Shown: positions 30,732-38,317 of the stretch, piece after piece
Numbering within the stretch: the stretch's first letter is position 1
How the letters are laid out: every line of letters begins with the position of its first letter
DNA from: an uncultured Bacteroidales bacterium
GTDB taxonomy: Bacteria > Bacteroidota > Bacteroidia > Bacteroidales > Bacteroidaceae
NCBI GenBank assembly: GCA_902802815.1
Contig: CADCNQ010000002.1
Coordinates: forward strand, 62,001-126,000
DNA length: 64,000 nt
Reading direction: 5' to 3'
Notes under the pieces: generated by a model
The model's input: only the letters and a program-made list of their open reading frames with translations
What the model was told of the DNA's origin: nothing
The model's database searches: none
Made by a program: the position numbers and the translations under genes

Positions 30732-31838
30732 TTAGAGCATGAAATCGCTAATTATATCGTTTGAAACAAAAATTCCCTTTGACTCAAGCCTCAAAATGCC
30801 GTTTTTCAGGCTCATCACACCGCTTTCGATGTGTCTTTTTGCCACATTTAAGGTGTGTTTTCTCTCATTTTCTTTCAGCAAAGCGATTTCCAACCCGTCA
30901 GACGTTCTCAGTCGTGTCAAAACCATCTCATTATAACGTTCCTCATCGTTCAGAATCTCCTGTTCAAAGTAAGTCCCGCCTGCCTCACAATAGAGTTCCA
31001 GATCAGGTGTGTTGCAGCGTCTCACTTTCTCTCCGTCGTAAGAGTGCGCTCCCGGCCCCAAACCGACATAAGGCTTTCCGTTCCAGTAACCGCTGTTGTG
31101 CCGCGCCCTGAATCCGGGCCGGGCGAAATTACTTATTTCGTAATGCTCCAAACCGGCAGCGGCCGTGAGCCTCATCAGGGATTCGTACATAGCCACAGTC
31201 TCCTCCTCGTCAGGCAGGATATTGATTCCCTCCTCAAGATTCCTGTAAAGAAGAGTGCCTTCTTCCACCTGAAGTGCGTATGCGCTGAGATGCGGGGCAC
31301 CTACAGCAATAATACCCCTGACGTCTCTCTCCCACTCCTCCAACGACTGTCCAGGAAGTCCGTACATCAAATCGAGACTCAGATTACCAAAACCTTTATT
31401 TCTCAGAAGGGCTATGGCCTCAAGAGCCTGTGCTGCGGTGTGTCGTCTCCTCAGCAGTTTCAGCATATCGTCGTTAAGGCTCTGCACTCCCATGCTCACC
31501 CTGTTCACAGGTGTCTCCACGAGCGCATCCGTCCACTCCTCCGTGACATCGTCGGGATTTGCCTCTACCGTGCACTCCACGAGCGACGTGAAACCTCCGC
31601 ACACTTCTCCCAGAACGTCAAATATCCGCAGAAGATAGTCTGCAGGCAGAAGGCTTGGCGTTCCACCTCCTATATATATAGTATTAGCCTGTGCCCTGAC
31701 GATTTCCTCGCGTCTCCCTTTTATCTCACTCACCAGCGCATCCACATATTTCTGCTGCCACGCGGCATCTCGTGTGGTAGAAAAAAAGTCGCAGTAAATG
31801 CACCGCGACTTACAAAAGGGAACGTGTATGTATATCAA
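30732..31838 (-). CDS. hemW: Radical SAM heme chaperone HemW
   Basis: 368 residues. It begins IYIHVPFCKSRCIYCDFFS, containing the CxxxCxxC cluster ligands plus the following Cys-Asp-Phe typical of HemW/HemN. NTIYIGGGTPSLLP and EANPDDVTEEW are further SAM-domain motifs, and the HemN C-terminal domain follows. HemW lacks coproporphyrinogen oxidase activity and hands heme to targets. It overlaps the upstream DUF4827 gene by 4 bp. Confidence 0.93.
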   Translation of the reverse strand: MIYIHVPFCKSRCIYCDFFSTTRDAAWQQKYVDALVSEIKGRREEIVRAQANTIYIGGGTPSLLPADYLLRIFDVLGEVCGGFTSLVECTVEANPDDVTEEWTDALVETPVNRVSMGVQSLNDDMLKLLRRRHTAAQALEAIALLRNKGFGNLSLDLMYGLPGQSLEEWERDVRGIIAVGAPHLSAYALQVEEGTLLYRNLEEGINILPDEEETVAMYESLMRLTAAAGLEHYEISNFARPGFRARHNSGYWNGKPYVGLGPGAHSYDGEKVRRCNTPDLELYCEAGGTYFEQEILNDEERYNEMVLTRLRTSDGLEIALLKENERKHTLNVAKRHIESGVMSLKNGILRLESKGIFVSNDIISDFML

Positions 31839-32530
31839 TGATACTGCTCTTCAAACGTTAAATCATAGAAGCAGGGATATACATTCTGCATTGCATTCGC
31901 CTGCCCCATACTGTGTGGAACAATCAGCCTTACGTGAGCTTTCTCTCCACCCTCGCGCTGGGCATTGTCCAGACAGAGATATCTCATGGCAAGTATCCAT
32001 CCTTCCGGCACGCTGGTGCTACCGTAGACGTCGTTGAATATGCTGCCCCAGTATACATCCGTAGCAAATGTGGCTGTGAACGTCCCGTAACTGTTGCTTA
32101 CATCTATCATCTCAGGATTGGTGACATAGGTGTTTCCCCAATTGCTCGTCTGCACACTGTCGGCCATTATGTTATACTCCAGAAAACGGCAACACAGGCG
32201 GGTGCTTTCCCCGCTCTCCAGTTTTTCTCCGCTGCCCTTGCTGAGAATCTGCATATATACACCCGATGATGAGAAATACACATACTGATTGGTAAGCAAA
32301 TCCGTAGTCTCTCCCTGAGATGCGAACTGGACTTCTGTGATGGGATTTATCTTTCCCACATCCAGCAACACTGTACCGTCTGCTGCACGGATAACAAAAT
32401 ACCTTTTCAGAAACGCGTCCACCGTTTCTCTCTCATGTTTTTTCTGCTCCGCGTATGTCTCCTCACTATTACATGATGTGCACATCAATACAGCCATCAC
32501 GGTCACAGCAGCAAATATAATCTTTTTCAT
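31835..32530 (-). CDS. DUF4827-family lipoprotein
   Basis: 231 residues. Signal sequence MKKIIFAAVTVMAVLMCTSC with lipobox Cys20. The mature protein has an FKBP-like pattern (YFVIRAADGTVLLDVG, VYMQILSKGSGEKLESG) consistent with DUF4827, a Bacteroidetes family of unknown role related to FKBP-type folds. It is translationally coupled on both sides: ATGA overlap with nrnA upstream and hemW downstream. Confidence 0.78.
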   Translation of the reverse strand: MKKIIFAAVTVMAVLMCTSCNSEETYAEQKKHERETVDAFLKRYFVIRAADGTVLLDVGKINPITEVQFASQGETTDLLTNQYVYFSSSGVYMQILSKGSGEKLESGESTRLCCRFLEYNIMADSVQTSNWGNTYVTNPEMIDVSNSYGTFTATFATDVYWGSIFNDVYGSTSVPEGWILAMRYLCLDNAQREGGEKAHVRLIVPHSMGQANAMQNVYPCFYDLTFEEQYH

Positions 32531-33558
32531 TTCAATAAATGTTCGTAGGCTTTGACAGCCTTTTTGAATTGCATTATGGCTTCCTCCTCACTTCCCACAT
32601 ATTTTCCTCCTGCGGCATTCTTGTGTCCACCACCACCGAAGAAATCAGCCGAGAGTTCATTACAGGGGAAATCATCCACGCTGCGCAGCGATATCCGGTA
32701 TTGTTCCGGATGTTCCGTATCCTGAGCCATAAGACACGTAAGTTTCATTCCCTTTATCTGCAAAGGCATGTTCACTATACCCTCCGTATCTCCGTTTTTT
32801 GTATCAAGGAGACGACGCTCTGCGTTTGTTAGTGTCATGTATGCGGCATTCATCCCGGGTATCACCTTCATCTTACTATAGAGAAGATATCCCTGCAGAC
32901 GCAGTCGCGCCGGTGTCATTGTCCAGAAGAGTCTCCTGTAGAGTTTATCCTTGTCAAGACCGCGCGTTATCAGCCGGCTCACACATTCATACACCTCCGC
33001 CCTTCCGGAATTGTACGTGAAGGCTCCTGTATCCGTCATCATACCCGAATACAGACATTCCACCTCGTCCAGAGGAAGGTTGTCCATCTCGCCCAGTTCT
33101 GTCAGCATATGACACAGCAGCTCACACGTGGCACACATCTCCGGCCGGGATATTGTCACCTCACAGAAGTCGTCCGGCTCCAGGTGATGGTCTATCATGA
33201 TACGCGGACACGTATTCTCTTCCAACACGGGAGCAAGTTCCCTCGTACGGTCTTTGTGGTTGTGGTCGCACACGAATATCAGGTCAGCCTCCGCCACAAT
33301 CTTTTTAGCAAGCTGCGGCTTCGTGTCGAAGCACACCACTTCCTCTGCTCCGGGTATGACATCAAGGAAATCAGGATAGCGATTCGGCATCACGACATGG
33401 GCTTCTTTTCCAAGTCGTCTCATCCACTTCATCACCATCAATGTACTGCCCATTGAGTCCCCGTCCGGGTTCACATGTCCTACGCACAACACATTATGAG
33501 CCCTTTTAATGAGATTCAGAAGGCTCTTTTTTGCATCTAAAGTAAGGATTTTGTCCAT
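32527..33558 (-). CDS. DHH/DHHA1 phosphoesterase, NrnA-type (nanoRNase/pAp phosphatase)
   Basis: 343 residues from MDKILTLDAKKS, chosen because it follows the promoter directly; an upstream in-frame ATG overlaps the promoter. DHH domain with HVNPDGDSMGS, CDHNHKDR, and MIDHHLEPDDF; DHHA1 C-terminal motif FFGGGGHKNAAGG. NrnA enzymes degrade very short RNAs and dephosphorylate pAp. Since the sulfotransferase operon releases PAP and no cysQ is seen in the window, this enzyme could clear it; that link is inference. Confidence 0.9.
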   Translation of the reverse strand: MDKILTLDAKKSLLNLIKRAHNVLCVGHVNPDGDSMGSTLMVMKWMRRLGKEAHVVMPNRYPDFLDVIPGAEEVVCFDTKPQLAKKIVAEADLIFVCDHNHKDRTRELAPVLEENTCPRIMIDHHLEPDDFCEVTISRPEMCATCELLCHMLTELGEMDNLPLDEVECLYSGMMTDTGAFTYNSGRAEVYECVSRLITRGLDKDKLYRRLFWTMTPARLRLQGYLLYSKMKVIPGMNAAYMTLTNAERRLLDTKNGDTEGIVNMPLQIKGMKLTCLMAQDTEHPEQYRISLRSVDDFPCNELSADFFGGGGHKNAAGGKYVGSEEEAIMQFKKAVKAYEHLLK

Positions 33559-33567
33559 TTTCGCGCA

Positions 33568-33598
33568 CAAAAGTACAAAAAAAACGCCATTTTTCAAA
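33568..33598 (-). promoter_or_regulatory. Canonical promoter of nrnA-DUF4827-hemW
   Basis: Minus strand: TTTG (33595-33598), 19-bp spacer, TACTTTTG (33568-33575), then 9 bp to the ATG. Confidence 0.75.
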
Positions 33599-33637
33599 AA
33601 TTATCTGTTTCAAAACGCTTACATCTAACTTTTTTTA

Positions 33638-33645
33638 TACTTTTG
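33638..33645 (+). promoter_or_regulatory. -7 box of the ECF sigma gene
   Basis: TACTTTTG, about 75 bp upstream of the ATG; divergent from the nrnA promoter. Confidence 0.55.
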
Positions 33646-33720
33646 CACTCGCAAACATTAAAAACACACATAGCCTATCGATAAAAGCCTTACTCCAAAT
33701 CAATACTCTGTAATAAGGCA

Positions 33721-34311
33721 ATGAGTAATTTTAAGGAGCAGACGGATCATCAGTTGATCACTCTGTACGAGCAAGGAATCGATGAAGCTTTTGACGTTCT
33801 TCTGGAACGCAATCAGCAAGTTCTTTTCGGATATATCCTCCGTCTCACCAACGGCAATCAGGATACGGCAAACGATGTCTTTCAGGAGACTTTCACCAAA
33901 GCAATCATTTGTATCCGTAATCATCAGTACCAGCAGACAGGTAAGTTCTCCGCATGGCTCATGCGTGTTGCCCACAACATTGTGGTAGACGGAGTGCGCC
34001 GCGATCATGACGTGACGCCCGTTAACGACGATAAGGCTGAGTACCTTTTCAACAACATTTCCTTGTCCGAGAACGTTGTAGAAGAGGCTTTCTACAGAGG
34101 CGCTCTCAGCAGTACGCTACACCGCCTTGTAGCCCTTCTTCCCGAGAACCAGCAGGAAATCGTACGTCTGCGTTTCATTGAGGATCTTTCCTTCAAGGAA
34201 ATCGCCGAGCGTCTCGACATCAGCATCAACACGGCTCTCGGACGCATACGCTACGCCTTGATCAATCTGCGCAAAATCGTGGCAGAGCACGATTTGCAGT
34301 TGGTGGGATAA
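33721..34311 (+). CDS. ECF-type RNA polymerase sigma factor
   Basis: 196 residues. Region 2: AFDVLLERNQQVLFGYILRL, DTANDVFQETFTKA and GKFSAWLMRVAHNIVVDG. Region 4: LPENQQEIVRLRFIEDLSF and the helix-turn-helix FKEIAERLDISINTALGRI. No anti-sigma gene lies next to it, unlike the FecR-linked factors of polysaccharide loci, so it may answer to a general stress. The flanking genes both point away or converge, so it is a single-gene unit. Confidence 0.92.
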   Translation: MSNFKEQTDHQLITLYEQGIDEAFDVLLERNQQVLFGYILRLTNGNQDTANDVFQETFTKAIICIRNHQYQQTGKFSAWLMRVAHNIVVDGVRRDHDVTPVNDDKAEYLFNNISLSENVVEEAFYRGALSSTLHRLVALLPENQQEIVRLRFIEDLSFKEIAERLDISINTALGRIRYALINLRKIVAEHDLQLVG

Positions 34312-34316
34312 ATCCC

Positions 34317-35696
34317 CTACAGCAGCAGGTCCTTGATGTCTTTCTTCAAGTTTAGTTCTATGAAGAAATGCGTCAGGTCCGTCATCTTCACATTGAGACG
34401 GTCCAGCGCCTCGAGTGTTTCATACAGTTTCGGAGTTGCCCCGAACATCATTGCGTAGGGAGACACCGCATACAGTATCTTCGAGAGATTTACCGACGCA
34501 AAGAAGATACAACCCACAATCTCCGGTTCCAGAGCCCGATAGGTTGCGCTGCTTCCTATACTACCGGCCTTTGAAGCCATATCTGCATCGTTGGAGATGA
34601 AGAACAGGTTCTTTTTCCTGTTATCCTGATTTACACACAGACCGGCATGCCATCCTTCCCTGTTCAGTTCCAGGGTGGCGTCTTCGGTGAATGTCGTATC
34701 CTTCAGTTCTGCCAGCGTAATTCCCTTAAACCCGTTGATTGCCAGCATCGGAATACTTATTGACACATCTCCGTCCACAGCATTTATTATCTGGTCGGCA
34801 TCTATCTGTGTGTTCAGGGCTGCGAGTGTCGAGCGCATGCGCTTGTAGTGTTTCAGAAGGTCGAGATGACGGTCTCCGTCCACATTGGCACACATCCACA
34901 CCACAGGGTCGGCAGGAGCCAGATTCATCAGTTTTCCGGTGATGGGACGGAAACTTCTGTTGTACTCTTTGAAGTATTCCTCCAGACGGCTGTCTTCAAA
35001 CTTGAGATTCGTCTCAAACGTAATTTTCCTGTTCTCCACAACGACAGAGGCTATCACCTCCACACTGGAGAGGTCGGCACCTTCCGGCAACTGTTCTGCG
35101 ATGCGTCGCATATATCCTTCCGGCAGTACGTCCGCATGGGAGAAGTATTTGATGTCACCTGGTTGTTCGTCCAGCGACACGAGAATGGCACTTTCGCTGC
35201 TGCCCTGAATCATCAGGTCCACCATCTGGTCGTAAAGCATCTCCGCCTGCGTGAACGACGTAGGACCCATCACCAGCAGTTTCTTGTCGTCGTGCACCAG
35301 AAGGAAATTACCCACATTACACCACGTCATTCCCCTTCTCGGTTCTGTATCGAAACCCATATCCTGCAGCAGTTTGTCCACCTTGTCTGCATCACTCAGG
35401 GGCGCCAGCAGTCCAGTAAAACCGTCTTTGGAGATGAAACCATATATCGGATGTGTGAAGTCCACACCCATCATAGACACCTTATCGTAGTGGAGCAAAA
35501 TATCCTTCACCGTGAATCCCAGGTTCTCAGCCACATCCGACAAATCAAGCACCATCACCGCTTTTGCATCTCGGGGAATCGCACTTCTGTATCCGTTGTC
35601 AGGACGGATACTGAGATATAATGCCACCCCCAAAGCCACCAGCAACACACATGCCAGCAGCACATAGAACTTCATTCCCTTACGCTTGTTTTTCAT
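34317..35696 (-). CDS. DUF4836-like membrane-anchored protein
   Basis: 459 residues. An N-terminal signal anchor (residues about 8-28), then IPRDAKAVMVLDLSDVAE, the pattern of DUF4836/DUF3352-type proteins, and repeated alpha/beta stretches without catalytic motifs. Probably periplasmic. It overlaps the end of rsmE by 17 bp and is last in the exonuclease-rlmI-rsmE operon. Function unknown. Confidence 0.65.
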   Translation of the reverse strand: MKNKRKGMKFYVLLACVLLVALGVALYLSIRPDNGYRSAIPRDAKAVMVLDLSDVAENLGFTVKDILLHYDKVSMMGVDFTHPIYGFISKDGFTGLLAPLSDADKVDKLLQDMGFDTEPRRGMTWCNVGNFLLVHDDKKLLVMGPTSFTQAEMLYDQMVDLMIQGSSESAILVSLDEQPGDIKYFSHADVLPEGYMRRIAEQLPEGADLSSVEVIASVVVENRKITFETNLKFEDSRLEEYFKEYNRSFRPITGKLMNLAPADPVVWMCANVDGDRHLDLLKHYKRMRSTLAALNTQIDADQIINAVDGDVSISIPMLAINGFKGITLAELKDTTFTEDATLELNREGWHAGLCVNQDNRKKNLFFISNDADMASKAGSIGSSATYRALEPEIVGCIFFASVNLSKILYAVSPYAMMFGATPKLYETLEALDRLNVKMTDLTHFFIELNLKKDIKDLLL

Positions 35697-36420
35697 AATT
35701 CAGATGCATCAAATGTACAGCTACGAGGCCTGCCGTTTCTGTGCGCAGACGACTCTCTCCGAGCGATGCGGCAACTGCTCCACGACTCATCACCTCCTTC
35801 ACTTCCCTCTCCGAAAAATCACCTTCCGGACCGACGAAGACGCATATATTCTGTTCAGTTTTTTCTTTTAATAACTCCTTGTTTCTCTGCAATAAAATAT
35901 TAAGATGCTCTTTCTTTCCTTCATGGCAGTGGCAGATGTAAACAGCATCCCTGTCTCCCATCTCCGAGACCACTTTCACGAAGTCCCTCATCTCGTTTAT
36001 CTTCGGCATCCATGCCTTGCGCGACTGCTTCACGGCAGACAGTGCAATGCGGCGGAGACGCTCCGTTTTGAGTTCCGTCCTCTCGGAGTTCTCGCAACGC
36101 ACGAAACTTATTTCGTCCACTCCTATCTCAACGGCCTTTTCCACCATCCACTCCATACGGTCCGTCATCTTCGTCGGTGCTATCACCAGGTGCAGATGTC
36201 CGTCCCACTGTCGCTTCTGCGGCAGTTCCTTCACGATGTCATACAGGCAATGATGATTGGACGCTGTGGTGATAACAGCTTCGTAGAAACTTCCCCTGCC
36301 GTCCATCAGCCATATCCCGTCGCCCTCTCTCAGCCGCAGCACCCTGACTGCATGGCGGGCCTCCTCCTCCGGAAGTTCTCCCGTCAGTGCCTCATCGTAA
36401 AAGAAACGCTGCTCCTTCAT
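35680..36420 (-). CDS. rsmE: 16S rRNA (uracil-1498-N3)-methyltransferase
   Basis: 246 residues. SPOUT methyltransferase: N-terminal PUA-like part with EEARHAVRVLRLREGD, then EWMVEKAVEIGVDEI, AVKQSRKAWMPKI and the SAM-binding knot VFVGPEGDFSEREV and SLGESRLRTETAG. It methylates U1498 of 16S rRNA. It starts 4 bp after rlmI ends. Confidence 0.95.
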   Translation of the reverse strand: MKEQRFFYDEALTGELPEEEARHAVRVLRLREGDGIWLMDGRGSFYEAVITTASNHHCLYDIVKELPQKRQWDGHLHLVIAPTKMTDRMEWMVEKAVEIGVDEISFVRCENSERTELKTERLRRIALSAVKQSRKAWMPKINEMRDFVKVVSEMGDRDAVYICHCHEGKKEHLNILLQRNKELLKEKTEQNICVFVGPEGDFSEREVKEVMSRGAVAASLGESRLRTETAGLVAVHLMHLNYEKQA

Positions 36421-36424
36421 CCTT

Positions 36425-37627
36425 CTATTCCACGTAGAGCACCAATCCCTTCAGGTATTCTCCCTCGGGATGGTATATGTTTATAGGATGGTCGGCCGGC
36501 TGGTGGAGCTGATGAAGTATGCGCACCTTTCTGCGTGCTATTGCTGCCGCTGTGAATACCGCCGTGCGGAAATGTTCCTTGCTCACGGCCTGCGAGCATG
36601 AGAAAGTGAACAGCACGCTTCCCTTCGGCATCTTTGCCATTGCGCGTGCATTCAGTTTGGTGTATCCCTTGAGAGCTCTCACCAGCGCATCCTTATGCTT
36701 TGCGAATGCTGGAGGGTCGAGAATCACAAGGTCGTACTTGCCGTCCGTCCTGTCCAGAAACTCGAAGGCATCGGACACATAGGCCTCGTGGCGCGGGTCG
36801 TCGGGAAAATTCATCTCCACGTTGGCAGCCGCCAGTTCGATGGCTTTTGCCGAGGAGTCCACGCTGTGCACCATTTCCGCCCCGCCTCTCATGGCATATA
36901 CGGAGAATCCGCCCGTGTAGCAGAACATATTGAGCACCCTACGTCCCTTGGCGTAGTGCTCCACCAGAGAGCGATTGTCCCTCTGATCCACGAAGAATCC
37001 CGTCTTCTGCCCGTGATACCAGTCGATATTGAATTTCAGACCGTTCTCCACAGCCGCATATCCCTTCCTGTCTATTGCCGGGCCGTCCTTGCACTCGTAA
37101 AGGAATCCGTTCTCCTGGTGCAGGTCGGCCTTGAACGGCAGTGTCGTCTCGCTCTTGTAGTATATTGCCTGCAGACTCCCGCCCATCACTTCCTTGAGCG
37201 CCTCTGCTATCGCCGTCCTGTCCCTGTGCATACCCACGCTGTGAGCCTGCATCACCGCCAATCCTCCGTACATATCTATCACCAGTCCCGGCAGGAAGTC
37301 TCCCTCGCCGTGCACCAAACGGTATATCGTATTATCCTCGCGCGCCACGCCGATGGATTTTCTCACGTCAAGAGCGGCGGCCAGACGCTGTCTCCAAAAG
37401 GCTGCATCTATCTTTATATCCTCAAACGACAGCACTCTCAGCGCGATGCTCCCCACCTGCCAGTGTCCCTTGGCGAGAAAGCCTCCGTCCGCACCGTACA
37501 CCGACAGCAGGTCGCCCTCTTCGGGGTCTCCCTCTATGTGGTGCACTGCACCTGAGAATATCCAAGGATGGAAGCGTCCGAGACTTTCCTCCTTACCCCT
37601 CTTCAGATATAATTTCAAATCCTTCAT
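36425..37627 (-). CDS. RlmI-type 23S rRNA (cytosine-C5) methyltransferase
   Basis: 400 residues from MKDLKLYLKRGKEESL. A PUA domain (FHPWIFSGAVHHIEG) precedes a Rossmann methyltransferase with VLNMFCYTGGFSVYA, EMVHSVDSSAKAIELA, and catalytic-type LDPPAFAKHK. FSCSQAV carries the second conserved Cys. The gene overlaps the upstream exonuclease by 35 bp, which favours this start over an ATG 24 bp earlier only weakly. Confidence 0.88.
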   Translation of the reverse strand: MKDLKLYLKRGKEESLGRFHPWIFSGAVHHIEGDPEEGDLLSVYGADGGFLAKGHWQVGSIALRVLSFEDIKIDAAFWRQRLAAALDVRKSIGVAREDNTIYRLVHGEGDFLPGLVIDMYGGLAVMQAHSVGMHRDRTAIAEALKEVMGGSLQAIYYKSETTLPFKADLHQENGFLYECKDGPAIDRKGYAAVENGLKFNIDWYHGQKTGFFVDQRDNRSLVEHYAKGRRVLNMFCYTGGFSVYAMRGGAEMVHSVDSSAKAIELAAANVEMNFPDDPRHEAYVSDAFEFLDRTDGKYDLVILDPPAFAKHKDALVRALKGYTKLNARAMAKMPKGSVLFTFSCSQAVSKEHFRTAVFTAAAIARRKVRILHQLHQPADHPINIYHPEGEYLKGLVLYVE

Positions 37628-38207
37628 GCTGAAGTTGTTTGAGTTTCTCATATAGTTTCACGCACGCCCACGCATCAGTGGCTGCATATGCTTTCTGTGC
37701 CTCCGACAGCGACGAGGCTTCCCAGTTGGACAACTGCTGAGACTTGCTTATCTTCTCTCCGAAGACATTGGCATAGAGTTTCTGCAGCGAGAGGTCTTCT
37801 ATCCCGATGGCTTGCACGTAGCGCTGCAGTTCGAAGAAGCGTCCCGGTGTGAACTGCCTCATTCTGTATAACTGGTGTATGTCGTCCTTCCACGAAAGGC
37901 CCACCTTGAGCAGCGTAGTGTCTTCCAGCAGTTTCACGAGGCAGTCGGGCATCCCCATCTGACACAGGCGGAAGAGGAAACACACCTCGTGCGTCGCCAC
38001 CTGCAGCAGCGCCACCTGATTCATGCCGCCTTTCTTGAAATTGGGTCTCGTCTCTGTGTCAAGTCCTATAATACTCTGCCGGAAGAGATACTCCACAGCC
38101 CTGTTGGCCTGCTCCTCTCCGTTGATAACAACAATGCGCCCGGGAAAACTCACGCGGGGCAATGTGTTTATTTTTGTCTTATCATAGTGTGAATATAGGC
38201 TTTTCAC
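37593..38207 (-). CDS. 3'-5' exonuclease, RNase D-like (DEDDy)
   Basis: 204 residues, GTG start at 38207 (4 bp after a -7 box). ExoI motif IIGLDTETRPNF, ExoII-like KVGLSWKDDIHQLY and ExoIII AYAATDAWACVKLYE with Tyr four residues before Asp identify a DEDDy nuclease. No HRDC domain, so shorter than RNase D. Probably trims structured RNA. First gene of an operon with two rRNA methyltransferases, which fits an RNA role. Confidence 0.85.
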   Translation of the reverse strand: MKSLYSHYDKTKINTLPRVSFPGRIVVINGEEQANRAVEYLFRQSIIGLDTETRPNFKKGGMNQVALLQVATHEVCFLFRLCQMGMPDCLVKLLEDTTLLKVGLSWKDDIHQLYRMRQFTPGRFFELQRYVQAIGIEDLSLQKLYANVFGEKISKSQQLSNWEASSLSEAQKAYAATDAWACVKLYEKLKQLQHEGFEIISEEG

Positions 38208-38211
38208 GTCG

Positions 38212-38219
38212 CAAAAATA
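38212..38219 (-). promoter_or_regulatory. -7 box of the exonuclease operon, 4 bp from the GTG start
   Basis: Minus-strand TATTTTTG followed by CGAC and GTG; predicts a leaderless transcript. Confidence 0.55.
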
Positions 38220-38284
38220 GTGAAAAATGTTGAAAGAAGCGGGGAGACACCATCGGGAATTTATTCATTTCAAATATTTTTTCG

Positions 38285-38292
38285 TATATTTG
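38285..38292 (+). promoter_or_regulatory. -7 box of ftsK
   Basis: TATATTTG, 25 bp before the ftsK ATG. Confidence 0.55.
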
Positions 38293-38317
38293 CGCCAGAA
38301 TAACTGTTTATCCCTAT

